Position numbers and translations under genes: made by a program. The notes under the pieces were generated by a model. That model was not told where the DNA came from. It searched no databases and worked only from the letters and a program-made list of their open reading frames with translations. Positions 1 through 5,693 of a stretch of 5,693 nucleotides of DNA are shown here, one piece after another. The DNA is from Chitinophagales bacterium (GTDB taxonomy: Bacteria > Bacteroidota > Bacteroidia > Chitinophagales > UBA10324). Position 1 is the first letter of the stretch; each line of letters begins with the position of its first letter. The stretch is taken from assembly GCA_026786335.1 (NCBI GenBank), contig JAJAYG010000203.1, positions 1 through 5,693 on the forward strand, read 5' to 3'.

Positions 1-31
1 GAATAATACTACCATTCGAAATCATTAACTT

Positions 32-107
32 CTATGTTCCTATGTGGTTTAAAATGTTTTACAAATAGGAGAATAGGATTTGACAACATAGATACATAGA
101 CCACATA
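32..107. repeat. 8-bp-periodic inverted repeat upstream of the GxxExxY gene
   Basis: The left arm (32-48) reads CTATGTTC CTATGTGG T, two near-copies of an octamer. The right arm (86-107) carries the reverse complement as ACATAGAT ACATAGAC CACATA. Positions 32-45 match the reverse complement of 86-99 at 12 of 14 bases, and TATGTGGT (41-48) is perfectly complementary to ACCACATA (100-107). The two pairings use offset registers, as expected for arms that are themselves tandem repeats. Between them AATAGGA occurs twice (64-70 and 72-78), also 8 bp apart. This looks like a degenerate octamer array in opposite orientations rather than a terminator. Similar ACATAG-rich repeats near small accessory genes in Bacteroidota are something I recall rather than can verify here. 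No coding sequence is apparent in 1-169. Confidence 0.6.
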
Positions 108-169
108 TCTAATTTTATTTATAAAACTATATTCTTAATGAGTTTACTATTTTGTTCAAAATATCAGCC

Positions 170-580
170 ATGACAAAGCAAGATTATAATGACCTCACTT
201 ACGAAATTATAGGTGCCTGTATTGAGGTGCATAAAGCATTGGGACCCGGATTACTCGAAACTGTTTATGCCAAATGCTTAGCTCATGAATTTCATTTGCA
301 GGAAATACCATTTCAAAAAGAGTTGTTTATTCCGGTTGAGTATAAGGGCATTCAGGTTCAATCAGATTTACGCTGCGATTTTTTAGTTGAGGATGCAATT
401 GTGTTGGAGATAAAATCAAAGGAAAAAGTATTGCCTATCGATGAAGCCATTCTAATTACTTATATGAAACTGCTGCAAAAACCAAAAGGTATTCTGGTAA
501 ACTTCAAGTGCCTGAATCTTTTTAAAGAAGGGCAGAAGACATACGTGAATGAATTGTTTCGAATGCTTCCTGAGAATTAG
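170..580 (+). CDS. GxxExxY protein, PD-(D/E)XK nuclease superfamily
   Basis: A small protein of 136 residues, close to the usual 120-135 of the GxxExxY family (PDDEXK_3-like fold). The name-giving motif is G27-L-L-E30-T-V-Y33, preceded by the typical H21-K-A-L-G-P. The nuclease-like core follows: D70 at the start of one strand and E80-I-K82 on the next, giving the D...ExK pattern. A helix with D91-E92-A and T97-Y98-M-K-L then leads to the GILVNF strand (107-112), as in relatives. At residue 94, where many relatives as I recall them have Gln (EAQLL.YL), this copy has Ile. The biological role of the family is not established; nuclease activity is inferred from the fold. I chose ATG at 170 over an in-frame TTG at 152 because the family usually starts a few residues before the D-Y/L-T helix and the extra six residues resemble nothing. 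The gene stands alone and converges on lpdA. No Shine-Dalgarno sequence or clear promoter is visible. Confidence 0.9.
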   Translation: MTKQDYNDLTYEIIGACIEVHKALGPGLLETVYAKCLAHEFHLQEIPFQKELFIPVEYKGIQVQSDLRCDFLVEDAIVLEIKSKEKVLPIDEAILITYMKLLQKPKGILVNFKCLNLFKEGQKTYVNELFRMLPEN

Positions 581-605
581 TTAATCAACAAATATTTTAC
601 AGGGT

Positions 606-2030
606 TTATAAATGTATCGCCCTATTCGCCGTCGCCATAAAACATGCTTCTTTAAATACTTCGGTATAAGTCGGGTGTGCGTGTGAGATGCGTGCAATGT
701 CTTCAGCGCTTGCTCGGAATTCCATTGCCACTACAGCTTCGCCAATTACATCTGCGGCGCGTGCGCCAATAATGTGCACACCCAAAATTTCATCATTTGC
801 CTCATCGGCTAAAACTTTTAAGAAGCCATCAATATCCATTGCAGCTCTTGCTCTTCCGCTGGCGCGAAATGGAAACGATCCTTTTTTGTAAGCGATCTTT
901 TTTTGTTTCAACTCATCTTCTGTTGCACCTACACTTGCAACCTCGGGCCAGGTGTAAACAACATTTGGAATAAGGTTGTAATTGATGTGTGGCTTTTGTC
1001 CGGCAATAATTTCTGCAATCATCACGCCTTCATCTTCTGCTTTGTGTGCGAGCATAGCGCCGCGGATAACATCGCCAATTGCGTAAACACCGCTCACTGA
1101 TGTTTCAAGATTTTCATTCACAGGAATTTTTCCCTTCTCCAAAGTGATCCCGATATTTTCTAATCCTAAATTATCAGTGTATGGTTTTCTGCCAACAGCT
1201 ACCAAACAATAATCGGCGGTGAAATCAACCTTCTCTTTTTGATCCGCAGTTGCTTTAGCGGAGGCGGACATATTTTCGGCAGAAACAACAACTCCATTTT
1301 CATCAGCAACAGCACCGGTAACTTTATGTGAAAGAAAAAATTCAATTCTCAGTTTTGACAAACTCCTTTGCAATTCCTTTCCTAAATCTTTATCCATTGT
1401 TGCAATCAGTGAATCGAAGTACTCGACGATTTTTACTTTGGTTCCAATGCGCGCATAAAGACTTGCGAGTTCGCAACCAATCACGCCGCCGCCAATCACA
1501 ATCATCTCTTTCGGAATTTCTTTGAGTGATAATGCTTCTGTGGAAGTGATGATTCGTTTCTTGTCAATTTCAACGCCCGGAATTGAGGATGGTTTGCTGC
1601 CTGTTGCAATGATCACTTTTGCAGTTTCAATTTCAGCAATACTGCCATCATCTTTTTTTACTGCAATTTTATTTGGGGAAACAAAACTTCCTGTTCCGGT
1701 AAACACATCAATTTTATTTTTCTTCATCAAAAAATTTAATCCTGCTGCATTTGTCTTTACCACTTCATTTTTCCTTTCAATCATTTTTACAAAATCCACT
1801 GAAAGATTTTCAAGATTGATTCCATGGGTGGAAAAATTATTTTTTGCATTGTGATAATGCTCTGTTGAATCGAGCAATGCTTTGGATGGAATGCAACCAA
1901 CATTGGTGCAGGTGCCACCCAAAGTTGAGTAGCGTTCAATGATTGCTGTCTTCATTCCTAACTGAGCGCAACGAATGGCAGCAACATAACCGCCCGGCCC
2001 CGAGCCAATAACTGTAACCTCGTATTTCAT
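606..2030 (-). CDS. lpdA: Dihydrolipoyl dehydrogenase (E3)
   Basis: A cytoplasmic FAD- and NAD-dependent enzyme that reoxidises the dihydrolipoyl group of pyruvate, 2-oxoglutarate or branched-chain 2-oxoacid dehydrogenase complexes and of glycine cleavage H protein. All hallmarks are present in 474 residues: the FAD dinucleotide fold (G9-S-G11-P-G-G14), the redox-active disulfide in GGTC41TNVGC46IPSK, the NAD-binding IGGGVIG (179-185), the second FAD motif YAIGD (316-320), and the C-terminal His-Glu pair in HAH452PTYTE457. The HPT motif separates it from mercuric reductase and soluble transhydrogenase. Residues 254-264 (MSASAKATADQ) look like an in-frame insertion, described separately. ATG at 2030-2028 gives the canonical N terminus. 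It is not next to E1/E2 genes and appears to be transcribed alone, divergently from the DUF5686 gene, so it may be shared by several complexes. No obvious terminator lies in the 25-bp gap to the convergent gene. Confidence 0.97.
   Translation of the reverse strand: MKYEVTVIGSGPGGYVAAIRCAQLGMKTAIIERYSTLGGTCTNVGCIPSKALLDSTEHYHNAKNNFSTHGINLENLSVDFVKMIERKNEVVKTNAAGLNFLMKKNKIDVFTGTGSFVSPNKIAVKKDDGSIAEIETAKVIIATGSKPSSIPGVEIDKKRIITSTEALSLKEIPKEMIVIGGGVIGCELASLYARIGTKVKIVEYFDSLIATMDKDLGKELQRSLSKLRIEFFLSHKVTGAVADENGVVVSAENMSASAKATADQKEKVDFTADYCLVAVGRKPYTDNLGLENIGITLEKGKIPVNENLETSVSGVYAIGDVIRGAMLAHKAEDEGVMIAEIIAGQKPHINYNLIPNVVYTWPEVASVGATEDELKQKKIAYKKGSFPFRASGRARAAMDIDGFLKVLADEANDEILGVHIIGARAADVIGEAVVAMEFRASAEDIARISHAHPTYTEVFKEACFMATANRAIHL
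1239..1271 (-). repeat. Palindromic in-frame repeat-like insertion within lpdA
   Basis: This segment encodes lpdA residues 254-264, MSASAKATADQ, a low-complexity Ala/Ser/Lys stretch in the loop before the conserved strand CLVAVGRKPYT. It has nested dyad symmetry: TCCGC (1243-1247) pairs with GCGGA (1264-1268), and GCTTTAGC (1252-1259) is itself a GCT/AGC palindrome in the middle. It is richer in G+C (18 of 33) than the sequence around it. A length divisible by three, hairpin symmetry and placement in a surface loop resemble protein-coding palindromic elements such as those of Rickettsia. I recall SASAKATAD-like peptides in unrelated environmental bacterial proteins but cannot check this here. 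The boundaries are approximate. Confidence 0.5.
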
Positions 2031-2050
2031 GATTCAAAAATATTGAGCCG

Positions 2051-2058
2051 CAAATTTA
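2051..2058 (-). promoter_or_regulatory. Putative lpdA promoter, -7 box TAAATTTG
   Basis: On the minus strand TAAATTTG matches the Bacteroidota primary sigma factor -7 consensus TAnnTTTG at all fixed positions. It ends 20 bp before the lpdA ATG, which would put the transcript start about 15 nt upstream of the gene. No clear TTG or TTTG -33 element lies 17-23 bp further up. That stretch runs into the terminus of the nested palindrome at 2078. Confidence 0.45.
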
Positions 2059-2077
2059 CTTTATCATCTTTGCCTTA

Positions 2078-2167
2078 TTGGCATCTCTAAAAACTTTCCT
2101 CTAATCCTCTCTCCTTGGGAGAGATAAGAGTGAGGAAATAAAAGAGATGAGTTTTGAGAGATGCCAA
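2078..2167. repeat. 90-bp nested palindrome (MITE/REP-like) in the divergent intergenic gap
   Basis: The outer arms 2078-2095 (starting TTGGCATCTCT) and 2150-2167 (ending AGAGATGCCAA) are reverse complements at 17 of 18 positions; the single mismatch is A2089 against G2156. Nested inside is TTCCTC (2096-2101) with GAGGAA (2132-2137). At the centre is a short hairpin, TCTCTCC (2108-2114) with GGAGAGA (2118-2124), around a 3-nt loop. Symmetry stops abruptly outside 2078 and 2167. The central CTAATCCTCTCTCCTTGGGA-type sequence resembles small dispersed repeats that I remember from Bacteroidota genomes. The flanking genes diverge, so this is not a shared transcription terminator. No reading frame is apparent. 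The rest of the 2031-2253 gap holds only the lpdA -7 box and a weak candidate for the next gene. Confidence 0.75.
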
Positions 2168-2253
2168 GTGATGAAGAAAATAATTTGTGTTTTGCAATAG
2201 CGTTGTAACTATTTTCTTCGCACACTGTCACACTCTATAATATTTGTTTTATT

Positions 2254-4710
2254 ATGAAGTTATTTTTATTCCCCTTATTGTTTTTCTGTTGTTGCATTAA
2301 TCTTCATGCAGGAATTATACAGGGGAAACTCACCGACGAAAAAGACCAGCCGCTTTCTTACGCCACCATTTATTTAAAGAACACCACCATTGGAACTACT
2401 TCAAATGATGATGGTTTTTATTCCATCATTGCGCCGGCGGGTGAATACGAAATTGTTTTTCAATACATAGGATATAAAAAGTATTCGCAAAAGGTTTTGG
2501 TGGTTAATGAAATTTTGACAGTAAATATTTCATTGAAAAAAGAAAGTATTGAACTGAAAGAAATAGTAGTGGATGCAAATGCCGAAGATCCTGCTTATGC
2601 CATCATCAGGAAGGCACAGAAGAAAAGAAAATATTATCTCGATCAGGTTTATTCCTACTCCTGTAATGTTTACATGAAAGGCATACAAGGATTAACAACA
2701 ATCCCCGAAAAAGTGATGGGATTTAACACGGCAAAGAAGGGGCTCGACTCAACAAAACTTGGAATTCTTTACCTCAGCGAATCAGAATCGCAATACAATT
2801 TTGAACGTACCAATAAGGTGAAAGAAATAGTTTATTCATCGAAAGTAAGTGGTGATAACAATGCGTTCAGCTGGAATTCTGCTGCGGCTTTTAGTTCCAA
2901 TTTTTATGAAAACCTGATTCCGCTCGGCGGCATTACTCCACGTGGTTTGGTTTCCCCTATTGCTGAAAGTGCGTTGCTCTTTTACAAATACAAATTGCTG
3001 GGTTCGTTTTATGAAGATGGTTTGCTCATCAATAAAATTCAGGTTCTTCCAAAAAGAAAAACCGATCCTGTTTTCAGCGGCATCATCTACATCACCGAAG
3101 ATTGGTGGAACATTCACTCAATTGATTTGCTGGTAACAAAAGAAGCACACCTTGATTTTATTGACTCGCTTAGATTTACTGAAACATACAATCGCGTGAA
3201 TGACACGGCGTGGATGCCGATCAATCAAGTGCTGCAATTCAACTTTGCAATTCTTGGTATTAAAGGAGACGGAAAATTTATCGGTGTGTTTTCTAACTAC
3301 AACCTTGCGCCAGGTTTTTCAAAAGATTTTTTTGATGCTGAAAGATTGAGAGTGAATGATGATGCCAACAAAAAAGATTCATTGTACTGGGAAGATCACC
3401 GTCCTGTTCCGCTCACGATCACTGAGAAAACAGATTACAAAAAGAAAGACAGCTTGCATGTAGTTGAAAATTCAAAACCATTTCTCGATTCAGTTGATAA
3501 GAAGAATAACAAATTCAAAATTCAGGATGTGCTGCTCGGCTATAACTATCAAAATAGTTTTCATAAGCTTGATTATAAATGGAAGAATCCGCTACTTGGA
3601 TTATCGTACAACATTGTTGAAGGTTTAAACATCACACTCCGGAATTCACTCACCAAAGAATTTGAAGACCGCAGAAAATGGAATATCAATGGTGATTTAC
3701 GTTATGGTTTCAGTAATAAAAAATTGGGAGCAAGAACTTCATTTACTTATGATGATGATTTAATTCATCAGCAGCAATGGCATTTTGAAGCAGGAATTTT
3801 CCCGACCCAAATAAATGGTGCCGAACCAATAAGTGAATTGGTAAATGCCGGCTACACGTTGGTTGCAAATCAAAATTTTATGAAGCTTTATGAAAAAAGA
3901 TTTGTTGCATTTCAGCATAGGCGAGAATGGTTCAATGGCTTTCAACTTGCAACCGTAATCTCTTACAGCGACCGGTCGCCATTGGAGAATTCAACCGATT
4001 ATTCTTTCGATTGGGTGGGTGACAATTCATTTACACCCAATAATTATTTCAATAATCCCAATGCCGATACATTGATGCGCACTCAAGCAATTGTGCTGAA
4101 TCTAAAAGCAAATATCGCGATTGGTCAAACCTACGTCAGTCGCCCTGGTCGCAGAATTATTACCGGTTCAAAATTCCCGACCTTCAGTATTCAATACTCA
4201 AAAGGTATTCATGTATTGGGCAGTGATGTAAATTTTGATTTGCTCGAAGCCGGCATCACGCACGATTTTGATTTTGGATTGGTTGGCAGCGCAAATTTGA
4301 ATTTTAATGCAGGAACATTTTTGAGTAATAAGGAAATAAGTTTCATCGACTACAAACATTTTCAAGCTAACCAAACAATTTTTGGTGCGCATTATCAAAA
4401 TGGATTTCAACTCCTGCAGTATTTCGATCACAGCACCAATCAATCGTGGCTCGAAGGACATTATGAACATCACTTCGGTGGGTTCATTTTCAATAAAATT
4501 CCTTTGATAAAAAAACTAAATCTGCAGGAAGTTGCAGGTGCACATGCACTGCTTACCAATGATCTGCAATACATAGAACTTGATTTTGGAATTGAACACC
4601 TCTTTAAAGTTTTACGGGTTGACTATGTAGCTTCATTCGGCAATGATGGAAAATTACACTCAGGATTTTTGGTTGGGTTTAGTTTGAATGGTGCAATCTC
4701 TCTTGAATAA
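2254..4710 (+). CDS. DUF5686 outer-membrane protein with carboxypeptidase-regulatory-like domain
   Basis: An 818-residue exported protein. Residues 1-19 form a signal peptide (K2, hydrophobic run with C12-C14, likely cut LHA|G20). The three cysteines lack a proper lipobox, so it is probably not a lipoprotein. Residues 22-97 are a CarboxypepD_reg-like beta-sandwich (GKLTDEKDQPLSYATIYLKN, then GTTSNDDGFYSI). From about 110 the DUF5686 region begins with the characteristic EDPAYAIIRKA, followed by DTAWMP around 317-322. From about 430 to the end there are alternating polar/aromatic strands consistent with an outer-membrane beta-barrel. The length fits full family members. There is no TonB plug domain, so it is not a SusC-like transporter. 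The family's function is unknown. The last aromatic is F809, nine residues from the end, so the usual C-terminal Phe of many barrels is absent. ATG at 2254 directly precedes the signal peptide. AATATTTG (2239-2246) is a 7-of-8 match to the -7 box but very close to the start. Confidence 0.9.
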   Translation: MKLFLFPLLFFCCCINLHAGIIQGKLTDEKDQPLSYATIYLKNTTIGTTSNDDGFYSIIAPAGEYEIVFQYIGYKKYSQKVLVVNEILTVNISLKKESIELKEIVVDANAEDPAYAIIRKAQKKRKYYLDQVYSYSCNVYMKGIQGLTTIPEKVMGFNTAKKGLDSTKLGILYLSESESQYNFERTNKVKEIVYSSKVSGDNNAFSWNSAAAFSSNFYENLIPLGGITPRGLVSPIAESALLFYKYKLLGSFYEDGLLINKIQVLPKRKTDPVFSGIIYITEDWWNIHSIDLLVTKEAHLDFIDSLRFTETYNRVNDTAWMPINQVLQFNFAILGIKGDGKFIGVFSNYNLAPGFSKDFFDAERLRVNDDANKKDSLYWEDHRPVPLTITEKTDYKKKDSLHVVENSKPFLDSVDKKNNKFKIQDVLLGYNYQNSFHKLDYKWKNPLLGLSYNIVEGLNITLRNSLTKEFEDRRKWNINGDLRYGFSNKKLGARTSFTYDDDLIHQQQWHFEAGIFPTQINGAEPISELVNAGYTLVANQNFMKLYEKRFVAFQHRREWFNGFQLATVISYSDRSPLENSTDYSFDWVGDNSFTPNNYFNNPNADTLMRTQAIVLNLKANIAIGQTYVSRPGRRIITGSKFPTFSIQYSKGIHVLGSDVNFDLLEAGITHDFDFGLVGSANLNFNAGTFLSNKEISFIDYKHFQANQTIFGAHYQNGFQLLQYFDHSTNQSWLEGHYEHHFGGFIFNKIPLIKKLNLQEVAGAHALLTNDLQYIELDFGIEHLFKVLRVDYVASFGNDGKLHSGFLVGFSLNGAISLE

Positions 4711-4736
4711 TAAATTTCATTTGACCAAATCACATT

Positions 4737-4744
4737 TACCTTTG
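4737..4744 (+). promoter_or_regulatory. Putative promoter of the ABC ATPase gene, -7 box TACCTTTG
   Basis: TACCTTTG fits the Bacteroidota TAnnTTTG -7 consensus exactly. The nearest upstream TTTG (4720-4723) is only 13 bp away, shorter than the usual 17-23 bp, so the -33 element is uncertain. Transcription would begin near 4748-4751, leaving a leader of about 10 nt before the GTG. If real, the ABC gene has its own promoter despite following the DUF5686 gene by only 50 bp. Confidence 0.5.
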
Positions 4745-4765
4745 CACTAATAATTTTTTAGTGCA
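4743..4765. promoter_or_regulatory. 23-bp near-perfect palindrome over the ABC gene start, operator-like
   Basis: TGCACTAA (4743-4750) and TTAGTGCA (4758-4765) are perfect reverse complements around a 7-bp centre. Counting outward from A4754, 10 of 11 base pairs are symmetric. The dyad overlaps the last two bases of the -7 box, covers the expected transcription start and ends within the first codons (GTG at 4761). This position suits a repressor operator. As RNA, only its 3' part would be transcribed from the nearby promoter; read-through from the DUF5686 gene would give a hairpin enclosing the start codon. It lacks the G+C-rich stem and trailing U-run of a strong intrinsic terminator. Confidence 0.55.
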
Positions 4766-5678
4766 CCATAATTCCATCATCCAACTATCACATCTCTCAA
4801 AATCATTCGGCGATTTTAAAGCCGTTGATGATTTGAATCTTGAAGTGCATCAAGGCGATATCTTTGGTTTTCTGGGTCCCAATGGAGCAGGAAAAAGTAC
4901 CACGATAAGAATGATGTTATCGCTGATAAAACCATCGGCAGGAACCATTTCAATCTTCGGAAAAAATCTTTTTAAATCGAGAAATGAAATTCTGCGCCGC
5001 ATCGGCTGCATCATCGAGAAACCAGATTTCTATTTGTATTTATCGGCTGAAAAAAATCTGGAACTGTTTGGAAAACTCTCGGGAATTGTTCCTTCCAAAA
5101 ACAAAATTGCAGCGTTAATTGAATTGGTTGGATTAAAAGGAAGAGAGAAAGACAAAGTGAAAACTTTCTCGCACGGCATGAAACAAAGATTGGGAATTGC
5201 ACAAACACTCATTCACGATCCCGAACTTATTATTCTCGATGAACCCACAACAGGTTTAGATCCGCAGGGAATTATCGATGTGCGCACACTCATTCTTCAA
5301 CTCAAAAATGATTTTGGGAAAACTGTTTTGCTTTCATCGCATCAATTGAATGAAGTGGAGCAAATTGCAACACGCATGGCAATCATCAACAATGGAAAAA
5401 CGATTGTGCAGGGCGAGGTGAGTGAATTGCTTACCTCACACGACCTTATTGTTTCTGTAGAAGTGAATGATGTTGCAAGAGCAGCAAATGCAATTGAATC
5501 TTCTGTTTGGAAAACAAAACTGAAAGAACAAATCAACAGTCAGTTCGATTTTAATATTTCTAAAAATGAAATTCCCGAACTGAATAAATTTTTAATTGAA
5601 AGGGGAATTGAAATTTTTGGAATGAATTACAAGAGAACCTTGGAAGATTATTTTTTAAAGATCACCCATAAATTATAG
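4761..5678 (+). CDS. ABC transporter ATP-binding protein, BcrA/NatA (ABC-2) type
   Basis: A cytoplasmic ATPase of 305 residues that would power an ABC-2-type membrane partner. Walker A is G39-PNGAGK45-ST. The Q-loop region IGCIIEKPDFY (81-91) has Glu86 where many ABC ATPases have Gln, as is usual in BcrA-like proteins. The signature is F136SHGMKQRLG rather than LSGGQ, Walker B is LIILD160E161P, the D-loop is GLDPQG (165-170), and the switch His is H194 in SSHQLNEVE. Residues after about 225 form the C-terminal extension typical of the subgroup. Members export antibiotics, sodium or lipids, or serve gliding and envelope processes; the substrate cannot be read here. GTG at 4761 is the only standard start before the first conserved strand (IIQLSHLSKSFG); no in-frame ATG exists upstream of it in the gap. 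The partner permease is probably encoded just beyond the window. Confidence 0.93.
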   Translation: MHHNSIIQLSHLSKSFGDFKAVDDLNLEVHQGDIFGFLGPNGAGKSTTIRMMLSLIKPSAGTISIFGKNLFKSRNEILRRIGCIIEKPDFYLYLSAEKNLELFGKLSGIVPSKNKIAALIELVGLKGREKDKVKTFSHGMKQRLGIAQTLIHDPELIILDEPTTGLDPQGIIDVRTLILQLKNDFGKTVLLSSHQLNEVEQIATRMAIINNGKTIVQGEVSELLTSHDLIVSVEVNDVARAANAIESSVWKTKLKEQINSQFDFNISKNEIPELNKFLIERGIEIFGMNYKRTLEDYFLKITHKL

Positions 5679-5693
5679 TCAAAATCTTATAAC

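Noticed and set aside
32..107. CRISPR-like array
   Set aside because: Units are only about 8 bp, degenerate and in opposite orientations, without spacers or cas genes.
152..169. TTG start adding six residues to the GxxExxY protein
   Set aside because: The ATG at 170 gives the family-like N terminus and the extra residues show no conserved pattern; neither start has a ribosome binding site to decide.
581..605. Bidirectional terminator between the convergent genes
   Set aside because: Only a weak AGGG/CCCT pairing around 601-623 reaches into lpdA; no stable stem or U-run is visible.
688..1854. Several plus-strand open frames of 65-110 codons
   Set aside because: They lie antisense to lpdA, have no recognisable domains, and are by-products of its codon usage.
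2239..2246. Promoter -7 box for the DUF5686 gene (AATATTTG)
   Set aside because: It has one mismatch at a key position, no -33 partner at suitable distance, and would leave essentially no leader.
2836..4473. Open frames of 60-95 codons on either strand within the DUF5686 gene
   Set aside because: They overlap a long, clearly conserved coding sequence and show no protein-like features of their own.

Overview
The window looks like ordinary chromosomal DNA from a member of the Bacteroidota, probably an environmental Chitinophagales/Sphingobacteriales-type lineage. Three things point there. It encodes a carboxypeptidase-regulatory-like plus DUF5686 outer-membrane protein, a Bacteroidota hallmark. 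It has TAnnTTTG-type -7 promoter boxes. The starts lack clear Shine-Dalgarno sequences in an AT-rich background. The lineage is an inference; no rRNA or other marker is present.

Layout. Positions 1-169 hold no gene but carry an 8-bp-periodic inverted repeat. At 170-580 (+) is a small GxxExxY protein of the PD-(D/E)XK nuclease superfamily. It converges, with a 25-bp gap, on lpdA (606-2030, -), a complete dihydrolipoyl dehydrogenase with a short palindromic, apparently inserted in-frame segment. The divergent gap 2031-2253 contains the lpdA -7 box and a 90-bp nested palindrome. At 2254-4710 (+) is an 818-residue DUF5686 outer-membrane protein. After a 50-bp gap comes 4761-5678 (+), a BcrA/NatA-type ABC transporter ATPase whose start region is covered by a 23-bp near-perfect palindrome. 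Its membrane partner would be expected just past the right edge.

The genes do not form one pathway. lpdA serves central metabolism (E3 of 2-oxoacid dehydrogenases and possibly glycine cleavage). The DUF5686 protein and the ABC ATPase are both envelope-related but need not work together. I see no new multi-gene system. The unusual content is at small scale: three different short palindromic or periodic repeats (upstream of the GxxExxY gene, inside lpdA, and in the divergent gap) plus one operator-like dyad at the ABC gene. The three repeats suggest a genome colonised by small dispersed elements. Their copy number cannot be judged from this window.
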